A stretch of 64,000 nucleotides of DNA from Calonectria ilicicola (taxonomy: Eukaryota; Ascomycota; Sordariomycetes; Hypocreales; Nectriaceae): contig CP085831.1 of NCBI GenBank assembly GCA_020809705.1, forward strand, positions 2,108,001 to 2,172,000, given 5' to 3'. Both the position numbers and the translations under genes were made by a program. The notes below the pieces were generated by a model that was not told the origin of the DNA, ran no database searches, and worked only from the letters and a program-made list of their open reading frames with translations. This document shows, piece by piece, positions 35,579 through 47,627 of the stretch. The stretch's first letter is position 1. The number at the start of each line of letters is the position of its first letter.

Positions 35579-37520
35579 GGTGGATGGATGCTGGATTCTT
35601 ATCCCGTCGCGGTGTTGATTGATGGTTGAGAAATTAAATTGTGACTGTGCTGTTTGTCTCATGCGGCTGATGGCAGATGATATCACCAGCCATCCGCAAA
35701 AGACATGTAAAAAAGGAACAATTGACGCTTTTATATCTATATCAACATAAATGGAAATATTTAGGCAGCCAAGAGGTCACTTCTTGCCTGGCCCACTTTA
35801 TCAACGTCAAGTACTTTGTGCCAAGACGTGCAATTTCACAGTCAACTTGCACGACAACTCGGTGTCGTTTTCCACGCTCCTAGATAACACGGCAATTCGC
35901 CAAAGTTACGGGAAAGTCGTCTCTCGAATCACTAGAACGAATAGACTACACAAACGTGCCTAACCGGGAGAGATGGTCTGAGCGGGTTGCGCAGCGCGTG
36001 CTGCAAGGGCCCATCCTTTTCCCATATCCAAGTGGTGATCAACGAGATGAATACTCCTTTGAGTGCGGTATGCCTGCACCCTGGTCAGGAGTGTTACATA
36101 ACACACCAAAAAAAAACCGATTCGGTACTCCATGATTGGCTCTAGGATGTGTGAACGACAAGGGTGGAGGCTTACCGCACTTGAAAGCATAGGGTAGGTA
36201 GTGTTGCGTTTCTGCCACGCGCTCACATGGCTCTCTGACCTTAGCCCTAAGTTTTGGTAGCTGAATTTGAGGTGTTTACTAAAATAAGGTAGATGCATTT
36301 ATTATTCACCTTGAAATTTGACAAGAATATTAGAAATGCGACCCTTGTCTAAAGGATCAACGGTATACCAGTGTTTGCTGGTCAAAAAAAGACCAACATT
36401 TTCAACACCACGAAGCACGTTCGTAGGTAGCAGATGAATACATCCTATTAGGTGAATTAAATGTAGAGACCTATTTACATCGAAGTATCGTATATCCTTT
36501 GATTGCATTGTGCCAACAGAGGGCTCCTACTCAAGGCCAAAAGATCACTGGGATGTTACGAGGAACATAGGAGTACATCATATCATGGCTAGTCTGAGTC
36601 ATACTTTGGGTAGCTTCAGGTACCACCACAACTCTAACCGAGCTCACGTGACATTACCGAATTCGTCAAGCAAAATGGAATATTGGTTTTGCTTTTTGCA
36701 TGACAGACCCTTTTATTGGCCACCTATGCTCCATTCGCCTCCAGGGCGGTTATGCAATTTTTTTTCAGCACTTGATCATTGCGACTCATGACAGCTTCAA
36801 CCTGATTTAATCACATGCGCAAAGTCTTGGAAATGTTTGTGACTACCAGCCACAGCTGAAACTATATGCCTACTTTGTCAAGCGGTAAGACATTAAAGGA
36901 CCTTGGCATTTTAGCAGCCAATCACGGCTGAGGGTTTGTAAAAAGGCGTCCTAGGTTAAAAAGGCTATCGCCGTCAGCTGCTCCTACCCGGGGACGTAAG
37001 TTGCCAGCATCCATTGGTCAATAGTGATTGGGTTTTTTCCCATTCATCAAATTGTAATTCCCAAGAAATGCACAGGGGAGTTTCCCGTCGGGCCGTTCGA
37101 GACTCCCGCGAGGCCAGTCTATTTGAGGCTTAGAAAAAACTCGTATGAGTCTGGGCTGTGTGGAGAACTGTAGAAAACGTGGCGTAGAATTATCGAAACT
37201 CGGCGGTCAATTATTTTTGTAGCTGCATAAATCATCGGCTTTATCCTCGCTGTGATTGGACCTGCAAGGGCGCTGTTTAACCCGCCATGCCCGATAGCGT
37301 CAACCCCTGGCTGCATTTCACAAACTTGCCAGGTTAGCGTGGTCAACCATTCCTAAGCTGGACGCCACGCGCAAGCTTGCCACAAGGCAGCTGAAAATGA
37401 AACTGTATTTATAAAGGCCTCAGCTGTATCTTTTTCGCGTGACTGTGATTCTTTGGTTTCTTCCCGTCGTCCATCTCTCATTCTTATCCTCCATCCTCGT
37501 GTTGACAGCAGAAAAGCAAG
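35579..37520. other. Intergenic, no gene seen
   Basis: About 1.9 kb. A minus ORF from about 36134 starts with a hydrophobic signal-like stretch (RIGFFLVCYVTLLTRVQA), but only 38 ordinary residues follow, so it is not called. No other structure is seen. Confidence 0.5.
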
Positions 37521-40041
37521 ATGGAACCATCCACGCAAACGATTCCTCGCAACAGGCCCGCGCTCACGCATCCCACCAGCTTGGTGGGAGAGGTCGTGGG
37601 CGACCTTATCAGCCAATCGACCCGTATCGTGCCAAACTTCAAGTTCCTTTATGCTGCTCAAGACATGATCCGCAAAGGTGGCCAAATTGACGACCGCAAA
37701 TACCTGGTACGTACTCTCGAATTTTATACATTCACAATCAACGCGTTGGGGGATGTAGAAAAAACTCATTCTTTTTTCACTAGGTCGAATATATTATTCA
37801 GTTGGCGGCCTCTTTGCCGAACAATTCAAAGCTTCGGGGCATGCTCAACGCAAATTTCATTCACTCTTTATGGAGCAACCTGCAGCACCCCCCGCTTTCG
37901 TACTTGGGAGACGAATTCAAATACCGTAGTGCAAACGGTGCCGACAACGTAAGTCTGCGATTTTGTCAGCAGTGCATTCACGTATCTGATGACTACGTTT
38001 CAGAATATCACATACTCTAGACACAGTGTCATGCTTGGTGTCGCTGGAAGCAACTACGCCCGAAATGTCGCTCCTGCCAGCATTCCTTCCCAAAAACTCC
38101 CGGATCCGTCTGACATTTTCGATGGTGAGTCAATTATGCAGTCAGAGTTGTGACGTGTCTGACATGGATAGCTCTTTTCGCACGAGGATCAAGCGCCAAG
38201 GAGCACCCCACCAAGGTTTCCAGTACTCTGTTTCACTTTGCAACAATTATCACGCACGGTAATGAGATTCCGCTCGATTATGCACCTTGAACTATTCTAA
38301 ATCATTGATTGCAGATCTTTTCAAAACGGGACGAGACATAACTACATCAGACACTTCCTCTTACCTTGATCTCAGTCCAGTATATGGCAACAATGAGAAA
38401 GAGCAAAAGACGGTCCGCACTTATACTAACGGTCTCTTGAAAAAAGATGTTTTCGCAGACTCTCGATTTCTCCGTCAGCCCCCTGGTGTTTGCGCTCTCC
38501 TTGTAGCATTTAACCGTTTCCACAACCACATTGTCCAGGAGCTCGCAATCACAAACGAAAACGAGCGTTTCAGCATACCATCTGATGTCGACGAAAGCGA
38601 TGCCAAGGCGTATGACGCAGCGTTGAAAAAGCGTGACAATGATTTGTTTCAGACTGGAAGACTGTAAGTGGATGAAGACTTGATGCCGATCCAAGTGCCG
38701 CCGTGTTAATTCGCCCGATCCAGCATCACCTGTGGCCTATACGTCAACATTGTCATGAACGATTATCTTAGAACTATTTTGAACTTGAACCGCAACCCGA
38801 TCCGTTCTGACTGGAAGCTGGACCCACGAGAAGACTTTAACAACATCTTCGACAAAGAAGGCACCCCTCGAGGAATCGGCAACCAAGTTAGCGTTGAATT
38901 CAACGTCATCTATAGATGGCATAGTTGTATCAGCGCCTCGGACGAGGCGTGGGTACAGGGCCAGATGAGGGAAATCCTGGGCGAAGACGCCGACAAGGGT
39001 ACGTGATGCCACAATGTGCGGATAAGCCCCGCATCTAACACAGTATGATCTAGATGATTTATCGATGGAGACTCTGAGGGTCAAATTGATCGAGTGGGCG
39101 AAAGGCCTCCCTACAGAGCCAGAAGACTGGACTTTCCATAACCTTAAACGGAATGGTGAAGGGGCTTTCTCGGATACCGACCTCGTGGGCATTCTCCAGG
39201 ATGCTACTGACAACGTTGCCGGTATGTTGTTTCTACATCCAATATTTCCCATTTATGGTTTGTGTTTGTTCGAACATTCTAATATCTTGCAGGTGCCTTT
39301 GGAGCTCAAAATATCCCCCGCGTGCTGAAGGTGATTGAGAAGCAGGGCATTCTCAATGGCCGAAAGTGGGGTCTTGCCTCTTTGAACGAATTCCGAAAGT
39401 TTTTCAACCTGGAGCCCTACGCATCTTTCAGTAAGCTGCCTCGCTTGCCGTATTGACAAAGTATGCTTTCTAACATTTTTCAGCCGATGTGAATCCTGAC
39501 GCTGGCGTTGCCGCGGCTCGTAAGATATCTCTCTTTTCGCGAATCCATATGCCCAAACTAATGTGTAAATGTAGTTGAGAAGCTCTACGGAGAACCTGAT
39601 AACATTGAACTTTACCCTGGTCTTATTGCCGAGGCTACTAAGAAGCCAATGGTTCCGGGCTCTGGCTTGTGTCCTGGATTCACAACATCATATGCTATCC
39701 TCTCAGATGCGGTTGCCTTGGTTCGCGGAGACAGATTTTACGCTGTTGACTTTAACCCCTCAAATTTGACAGCCGATGGGTAAGTGAGCTTTGAAAGCCT
39801 TCCTGCAGTATGCTAACCTGAAGATAGCTTCGAAGCAGTCAGTGGCGATTATTCTGTAGCTGGAGGCGGAGTGATGCATAAGCTACTAAAGACGGCATTC
39901 CCTGGGTGGTATTCCACTGATAGCGTATATGCCAAGTATCCTTTCACTACTCCGGAAGGAAACTTGGAAATTGCCGACAAGTGCCTGGATTTTGATAAGC
40001 CAGGTCCCCTTGGCAAGTCTAAATCTAACAAGGTATATTAA
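37521..40041 (+). CDS. Fatty-acid dioxygenase (Ppo / linoleate diol synthase family), peroxidase domain only
   Basis: Eleven exons: 37521-37706, 37784-37948, 38004-38124, 38172-38258, 38315-38663, 38724-38998, 39054-39221, 39293-39430, 39484-39519, 39575-39779 and 39828-40041. They join to 647 residues with every phase consistent. The domain is the heme peroxidase-like dioxygenase of psi-factor-producing oxygenases. His186 (FATIITHDLFKT) fits the distal heme His. EFNVIYRWH gives Tyr366, the radical Tyr, and His369, the proximal heme ligand. DLSPVYGNNEKEQKTVR is also typical. These enzymes insert O2 at C8 or C10 of linoleic acid. Full-length Ppo proteins are about 1,100 residues because a P450 (hydroperoxide isomerase) domain follows. 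Here the frame stops after the dioxygenase and the next gene, on the opposite strand, ends only 101 bp away. The product should therefore be a hydroperoxide rather than a diol. Confidence 0.93.
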
Positions 40042-40142
40042 TGACATGGAGATTGAACCTTGTTTTATTCAAAAGCACATATCTATTTAATAGCAGCACA
40101 AATTCTTCATCTCATGTCCCTAGAGTCTAGCTATTAAGATTA

Positions 40143-41557
40143 CTATATTTTACTCTGCTTATCCAGCCCGCGGCCCATCCTAAGCCTGTAATCTTCAATT
40201 GTGTCGTTTTCCATGGTCTCCAAGTCAAAGTTCCATATTTTGAATGATCGGTCCTTGATCTCCTCGAAACACGTCTCAGCCTTGGCACGTTTAGCAGGCT
40301 CAGCCCAATCTGGCTGTTGGTATAAATCACAAACGCGTCTGCTGCTGTTCACTAGCCACTGTGTCCTGGTGCGGCGAATAGTATCAAAAGTCTTAAACGC
40401 AGCTTTCAACGAAGTAGCTGCTGAGGTACCATGCTTTTTGTGGTCTGTAGTCACTTCGGAAATAAGTGTACAGAGGCAAAGCGCGTCTTCGACTCCCATA
40501 GAGGCACCAGCACCGTGGTGGGGACTTGAACCGTGTGCTGCATCCCCAGCCAAACACACTCGCCCTTTGTTGTAATTTGGGAGAGGGTATTCAAATAAGT
40601 CAAACAATGCCCATTGGTCTAACTCTTCTGGGAGCCAGTTGACTAGGTTTTGGACTGGCTGAGACCACCCCTTGAGTGCTTCTTCGACATATCTGCGCGA
40701 GCCTCTGGCCGTTGTGGGCTTCTCATGAGACCAATTGTCGGTGTCAGTGATGAAGAAGGTGATTCCAACGGTGGTGGTGTTGACTGGGTAATGTATAATG
40801 TGCGCATTCGGGCCAATGTGAAAATGCTGTCGGTAGGCCTTGTACTCGCCAATTGCCGAGACGGCCTTTTCCATAGGAATCGATCCTCGATACGCTATTT
40901 TGTGCGTATACTGAGGGTATGCCGAGGGATTATCCATACCGAGCAGAAGCTCCCTTGTCTTTGACTTGATGCCGTCGCATGCGATAACTAGGATATCCAT
41001 GTCAGCCAAGACATCAATGGCTTGGGCTTACAGGACAACTCACCAGCGTCAGCCTGAGCCGTGCTACCGTCTGTGAACTTCAGTAAAACCTTATCTGCAT
41101 TCTCGTTGTCTTCTATTCCATCCAAACGTTTTTGTAGGTTAACCACATCTTCTGGGATGACTTTGACAAGGTCTTCCAAGAAGCGATCTCGACGGACCAT
41201 CTCCCAACCTGCAACACCAGCATCAATTTGATACAACAGCTTTTGATACATGGGATCTTCGCTCTGCTGCGTATAGCCATCTAGCCAGCGTAAATATGCC
41301 TTGGGGTCGTTCTTATCCAGTGACGCGTTGACAGCTCCGCCAGCCCGCAGCGCCGTGACCACGCCGGGGTTAATCTTTTCCATGCATCGAATCGTGTTTG
41401 CCGTGAACCCCATTCCGGCACCAATTTCGCCAAAGTTGCGTGCCTGCTCAAAGACCTTGACGCGTATTCCTCTTTGAACGAGGCCGGCAGTGAGCACGAG
41501 GCCCACAATGCCGCCTCCAACAATGGCGATTTCGATCGGTTCTTCTGATGCAACCAT
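40143..41557 (-). CDS. FAD-dependent monooxygenase (salicylate-hydroxylase-like)
   Basis: Two exons, 41557-41044 and 40987-40143, give 452 residues; the intron has GTGAGT..CCTAG and its splice restores the conserved ADAVIACDGIKS segment. Class A flavoprotein hydroxylase motifs are complete: GGGIVG at residues 14-19 for the FAD dinucleotide fold, the DG motif in ACDGIKSKTR, and the GD motif in CLAGDAAHGSSPHHGAGASMGVEDA. There is no signal peptide or membrane anchor. The enzyme should use NAD(P)H and O2 to hydroxylate an aromatic ring; salicylate is only the best-known family substrate. It is convergent with the fatty-acid dioxygenase and lies just downstream of a Zn2Cys6 gene on the same strand, so the three may form a small pathway unit. 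Confidence 0.92.
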
Positions 41558-42122
41558 CTCCGCTGTGATTAAACTTGTGCTTAGTTCGCTAGAAGTAACT
41601 GTTGGGTGAATACGATCTTTATCTTTTCCTTGGCGCAGCCGGGTAAATGACCCGATGAGGGCAACATTGCATTTCGTACTCGATACGGCTGCATGGGTGG
41701 GAAATAATACCGCGCGGTCGCATTATTTAGTAGTATTGAAGCCATATTTAGTCTGATAATTGCTGCATTATACGTTTCGTATGCAGGCGGGCTCCATATT
41801 CAGAGGTGCCTGTCATGGCACAACAGGCCTTGTAGTCGTAGCGGGTTGTTTCGGGAAAGCGTTCCGGGACAGGCTAACTGTCTTACTGGTCCATTCTAGG
41901 CGAGGCGTAGGCAATATATGCAGCTGCATGTCTGTACCCTGGAACAGTTTGATGCTGCGCAAGCGGATGAGACATGTTTATGGCTAGGGTCCATTAACCC
42001 TTGATCAGTCTGACAGCCTAAGAAGCCACCGTGGTATACAAACAGCGGGTTTCAATACCCCGCTTCTCACCGCTTGCTTCTTTTGGATTTTCGTACTCTG
42101 TACCTTGTGTAAAGCCTCGCTT
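41558..42122. other. Intergenic, promoter of the monooxygenase
   Basis: About 565 bp between the 3' end of the Zn2Cys6 gene and the start of the monooxygenase. A 75-codon ORF at 41760-41987 has no support. Confidence 0.5.
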
Positions 42123-43899
42123 TTATCTAGTGTCTGAAGAATGAACATCTACCTTGTTCCAAGTGCCTGTACGCGAATCGTATTCCCTAATTCTGGCTTT
42201 TGACTTGTCAAGATTGCCTAGCCGGTGGTAAACGATCGTTAATTTGTCGCTGGTGCTATTTGGAAGCAAGACCGTGGAGAGGCTGATCCGGTTGACGACG
42301 GGAATCGCCGGTGGCTCTAAATCACTTGCAATTATAGGCGAGACAAGCTGGGGCTCTGGTTCTGTGGTCAACCCTTCGGGGGAGCCACTCTCTTCCAGCC
42401 TCCAGATTTCTGTGGCAATGGTCATTGCCATTTTGGCATCCCAGACCCCTTCCCTACCCGCTGCACGGCTGAGTAGTCTGATCGCCCGTGATCGAACGTG
42501 AGGAATGCGACACTTGATGGCGGCAAAGAAAAGCGGTACAATCCAGCCTCTATCCATGCTGAAAGGAAGAGCGCCTTCAACGTATTCCGAGCCTGCGTTT
42601 GTCGAGTTCGCTGCCGAGTATAGCTCCTGACACGAAAAGGATAGATTGGCTATGGCAACAAAGCTATCTGTATAATCGTCAAATGCCTTTTCGATCTTGC
42701 CATCAAGACAAGTACCTGCCATGATGTGCGTCATGATGTAAAAGATTCGGAGGACAAGATACGCAATCTGACCGTTGTAGCCCATTTGTCCAACCAAACT
42801 AACTCTTGAAACTTTAAAGACTCTAACCCAGGACGAGAGCTGATCTTGAATTCGTCGTTGGTGGTTGCTAAGATATTGAGGTGGCCATACATCGCAGTGC
42901 TGTCTCGTTTTGTGGCATTGTTCTGTCAGGTGAATGACGTTTCCAAGGAGCCAATCTAGCCGCTTCCGCGCTTGCGCCATTGAATCAAACATGGCTGGAA
43001 GCGGATAAGCATCGAAATTTTGTAACGCTTTATTACTTTGCCCCGGTACTTCTTTTCGAAACAAGTTGGAGTGAAGGTGTAAACTCGCAAACGTCTCCAG
43101 TAGCTCAACGTCGATCGCTTCGGGGGGCTTATGACGAATATCGGAATTTTGTGACATTAACATTTCGCCGATAAGCCGGACACCATTTTTGAGATGCTCC
43201 TCTCCAGTCTTGTAGCGGCCAATGAGAAACTCCATACAAGTAAACATCATGCAAATGATGAGAACAATATGCATCGAGGTTTGATCTTTTGAGACCAAGT
43301 AGGGTTGAAGATGACTGATTGCTTGATTATAATGCATAAGAGCGGAACGCTCAGACCTAAAAACGACATGAAGACTCTCTTCCGTAGAGGAGGACTGAAG
43401 GCTCTTCAGTCTGTGTGCTGACCCTATTGCGATCGCTGCGTGTAGGACTGCAGGCTCATTGCAACAGAAGCGCAAGACCAATTCATCCCAAAAGGTAGAA
43501 CCAAATACGCCTGGTAAGTACTTGGCAGTGCGGTTACAAAACCACCGAAAGTGTGCTTGGTCCTCAGAGGTTAGAGATTGAAGAGGTGTATGGGATAGCC
43601 CGGGATTCAAGAGCGGATGCGTGGGTTGACTATTTGGTAAGCCACTCCCACTGGTGCCCCATACACCATAGCCTTCACACGTCCTGCCCGTCGATGTGCA
43701 CTTTCGGCACGCAGGCCTTGTCTCGTCGCATTTGATTCTCCGGATTCTGACAATCATAGAAGTCAATACCACGCGGTGGTGAGATTGCTTTTCCCAATAC
43801 TTACTTGCAAGTGCGGCATCCCGTCCTCACCCTGCCTTTTCTACCCGTAAAAGTGCTTGAGTTTCGTAGGGGCACAATCTGATTTATGGATGGTGACAT
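42123..43899 (-). CDS. Zn2Cys6 transcription factor
   Basis: Exons 43899-43805 and 43746-42123 give 572 residues; the intron (GTAAGT..GTCAG) lies after TGC AA, inside the zinc cluster. The binuclear cluster is complete: Cys28, 31, 38, 45, 48 and 55 (GCRTCKIRRIKCDE, then CRKC, then C). The middle region resembles the fungal-specific transcription factor domain with helices such as FWDELVLRFCCNEPAVLHAAIAIGSAHR and HIVLIICMMFTCMEFLIGRY. The protein is nuclear and DNA binding. It sits directly upstream of the monooxygenase on the same strand, so it could be the local regulator, but target genes are unknown. The second Zn2Cys6 gene of this window has an intron at the same codon. Confidence 0.92.
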
Positions 43900-45259
43900 C
43901 TGATCTTATTCTTGACGCGTCTACGGCACTTTTGCAGCGGCACTCGACAGCCATGGGTTCCGACCGAGATATGATGTAAGCTGTCGGTTTTAGTGGCAGT
44001 TCTGGCGCGATTAAAGTGATTCATTCAATCCATGCATGTCCAGTAACGTGGTTTTTGGCTTGAGAAGAAGACAAAAACCATGATGGCAATGCAAATAGAA
44101 CGAACTGGCCGACTTCACTTCATTTCCAGTAGTGGAGACATGACCTCGATGTTGAGTGGCTAGTTCGCGTTCTCTGACTACCGATTGGTCGACGGCTTTC
44201 ATGTTCCACCTTGATCGCGACTAAAGCGCGGGCCCTCGTTACGCAATCCTGGTAAGGTGCAAGAGATAGAGCTTCAAAAGCTGATCCCAGCTTGAGCCGC
44301 TCTGTCCGCCTTTCGTGCTGCAATGCCGATTGGCCAGTTCGTCTTCTTGAGTTGCCGATTGGCTAACTCAATCCCGAGGTTGGTATTTCAACAAAACTCG
44401 CTGGAGCTGGTTGAAATAATCTCCCGCGTGGATGTTACCTCAAGACGACGAATGTTGCGTGGACGTGTGACTCGTGAGTAAGAGCCATGACGAATACAAC
44501 ATGTCTGGTGATCCGATTAAAATCAGTTTCCATATTGACTCAATTGAATACTTTTCTGCTTTTAAGAGCGATTAAACGATAATTTAGAGTAAAGTAAACG
44601 AAAATAACACCCCAGGCTCTTAAGGATTGTGTGGGTTAAGGTATTGATCTTCGTGACGCGTAGGCTTTGCGGGGTAGCCGACACGACCCTCGTCGTTCTC
44701 GCATGCCTAATTACTCAATCCTTGCTTGGCATATCTGTTGCCGACCTCAAAAGAGGTAAATCTGATAAAATTCTCCGAGTTCCTCAAATAAATAAACACA
44801 TCTCGTCTGAAAAAGTTTAACTTCTCTCTCAGGCCTCCGATCAAGGGTTTCCAACCCAAAAACCAAACAATGCTGCAAACATGCTGATATAGTAGTGAGA
44901 TTCAAGGCAAGCCCAAAAGAGTCTCAGCAGGATATTTCAATTGATTCTTCCTTTCTTGAATCTGCAAAGAGCTATGGATATTACGCGGCTCTATACCCTT
45001 GTTGGAGGGTACGCATGGCCAACAGGGGAGGGCGAGATCCACCTTCCTCGTAAATTAAGAAGTGTACTTTAGAGACCTATTATTGCCATCACACGCCTGT
45101 CCAGCTAATATAAATAAGGCCGCAGGTCTGCGGAGAGTAAAGCTAAGGGAATTTTTGAATCAAGGTTTTTATCCATTCATTCGGGTGGTACAGTTTTCGA
45201 TCGCATCTTGTCAACAAAGCCTCTCGTTTGCACTGGTCACTCCGAAAAAAAAAAAGAAA
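43900..45259. other. Intergenic, no gene seen
   Basis: About 1.36 kb between the divergent Zn2Cys6 and tyrosinase genes. An ORF at 44629-44820 has a hydrophobic N-terminus but begins without ATG. A run of A lies directly before the tyrosinase start (45245-45260). Confidence 0.5.
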
Positions 45260-46567
45260 ATGCCTTCGTGGATTAAGCGGGCTTGCGCTGGCCTGCTACT
45301 GGCTTCGAGTCTGGTAGACGCATCTCCCAGTCTCGCAAAGCGTAATTCTACGTGTACTACGAACCAAAGAAAGTCATGGTAATGATGTGCATTTAATACG
45401 ACGCGTGAACTAAGGCTAACACACCGCAAGGAATGCACTGACCACGGAAGAAAAAAAGGACTTCCTCTCTGCTCAATCATGCTTAATGAACTTGCCACCT
45501 AAAGTCGGTACAATTTGGAATGCTCAGAATCGATGGGATGAGTTTGATTTTGTTCACATTCATCTTGCCCATTTTATCCACGATAGCGGACAGTTCTTGC
45601 CCTTCCATCGCTGGTTTGTGACGATCCTTGAGCGTGCTTTGCAGGAAGAGTGTGGTTATACCGGCGCCTTCCCATACTGTAAGTTCGCATAAATATACGG
45701 TTACTACTCCAAGACTAACAAGCAAAGGGGATGAATTGAAGGACCAAGCTACTATTCCTCTGAACCAATCGGCCGTTTTAGACCCAGACACGGGGTTCGG
45801 TGGCGACGGTAACGGTGCCGAGGGCTTCAAAGGCCGTTGTATTACAGATGGACCATTTGCAAATACTACGCTGGTCATGAATTCGACCAGTAACTTTGAC
45901 AGCATGTGCATTTCCCGACAACTGAACCAAACACGATGGGATCAAGGTATGCATTTCAAGTCCAAAAACATTCACCCTTGACCGCCAGGATGTGTTTCAC
46001 AATCGCCTCTTCAGACTAACCAAAAGTTACAGGCCCCTCCGACTGGAAAAAGTGCGCCAACATTTCAACCTATAATGACTACTGGGAGTGCACGAGCAAT
46101 AACAACCATGGACTTGGACACCAGGGTGTTGGTGGTATTGTAAGTCCAACAGGCTCTATACTCTCTTGAAAACAAAATGGAGTTATCGCAAACAAGACTA
46201 ATACTCTACTTAGATGAATGACGCCGTGATGAGCACCGGTGATCCTACCTTTTTCCTCCACCATGCCTGGCTTGATCGCGCCTGGTGGAAGTGGCAGCTG
46301 CAAGACAAGGAGAACCGTCTTACAGATATGGGTGGACGCAACTTTCCCGGCCCCCAGATGCTCTACTATGGTGGAATGTCTGCTCCTAATATGTATCTGC
46401 TCGAATACTGCGGAGATAATGGAAACGTGACCACCTTGGATCACGTGTTGTATACGTACGATCTCAGAGCAAATGTTACTATTCGGGATGTCATGGACCT
46501 CAATGGGGAAACGATCTGCGCCGAATATGTGGACGACGGAGATTTTGACTACGACAGGGGATACTAA
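45260..46567 (+). CDS. Secreted tyrosinase (type-3 copper oxidase)
   Basis: Five exons (45260-45378, 45431-45678, 45728-45946, 46033-46139 and 46214-46567) give 348 residues. A signal peptide is visible (residues 1-22, GLLLASSLVDASP), followed by a Kex2-like LAKR site. The CuA site has His82 or His84, His90 and His99 in VHIHLAHFIHDSGQFLPFHRWF. The CuB site has His221, His225 and His248 in NNNHGLGHQ and DPTFFLHHAWLDRAWW. Phe95-Leu-Pro-Phe-His replaces the usual FLPWHR, a mild variation. The predicted role is oxidation of mono- or diphenols to quinones outside the cell. Length fits the short secreted fungal tyrosinases that lack the C-terminal lid domain. Several NxS/T glycosylation sites are present. 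Confidence 0.93.
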
Positions 46568-47627
46568 TCCGATCCATCAATGCAGGGCTCTTAGCCTCAT
46601 GAGTATAACTCATTCTAATCGCATGGAAATATAGATATGCAATAGTGGTCTATATTGTATAAAAGTTAGAAAACCGAGATGTACTACATTTTGAACTCAA
46701 GTCCAAAGAACTCTATGAAGCTCAGTACCCGATACGCTTATACTTTGCCTCGCTCTCCTCAACGGTCTCCATAACCCAGATTATGTAATATCAAGGCGTA
46801 CTCTATACTTCACTTACTACAACTTCAAATGTCGGACCATAAAGACGGTAAGGTACGCAAGGTATGGTCCTTTATTACCGTCAGAAACTGGTTTATAAAT
46901 TATTGAGCATGTTTAAAGTGATGAAGCGGTTATTATTTGGGTGATAAAAACAAGGTCTGTTTCGATTCTTGGTTACTCTCTATGCTGATCGACATCCAGT
47001 TCCCTCTGTACAACCCTTGCTCAATGAAACAAGACAGCTACCGCAACCGGCCAATCAAAACGTTTGCAATATCACCTGTATGATACATCTTTGGGCTTAA
47101 TTCTATTTATAAAGCTCCATCTTGCACTATGGATACACGGAGTTGCTTCCATCATATTCTACTCAATGCAACAGTGCCACCCTGTACTGTGCAAAAACAC
47201 GTCACAGCGCTGGTTCTACTCCGCCTTTTCGTGTTTGGGAGGCGCACGTCTCCACCGCTACAAGTGGATGACGACACAGTAATCGAAAAAGCAATGACAA
47301 AAGTTTATTTACTCCGCACGGCTTGCCCGGACCAGTCAGTGGCATGCAGGAAAAGAGGGGTCGTACGAACCATTGCTGAGACCAACGGCTAGAGAGGGCT
47401 ATTAAGATGGCACAGTTGGATTCCACCTGATTCATTTCAATAATACATTGTGACAATAAATGACGTTGTGGATCTTGGCCCAAACAGGTCTGGCATAATT
47501 TTATTGTGCTGCACTTCTGTGATGTGTTGAACAGGGCACACCCTTGCTGACGTTTGGCAGGATAAAAACAGGATAGTTGCGTCGGAATAGCGTCGGATGA
47601 CTTCGCCCCGCTACATCTCAGGGGGGG
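46568..47627. other. Intergenic, no gene seen
   Basis: About 1.06 kb downstream of the tyrosinase. Short ORFs only; a long minus ORF starting at 48020 is the antisense shadow of the gag-like gene. Confidence 0.5.

Noticed and set aside
35960..36298. Minus ORF with an internal signal-like peptide
   Set aside because: The 38 residues after the signal have no Cys or motif, and no promoter or intron supports it.
44629..44820. Signal-peptide-like ORF upstream of the tyrosinase
   Set aside because: It has no ATG at its start and no support beyond hydrophobicity.
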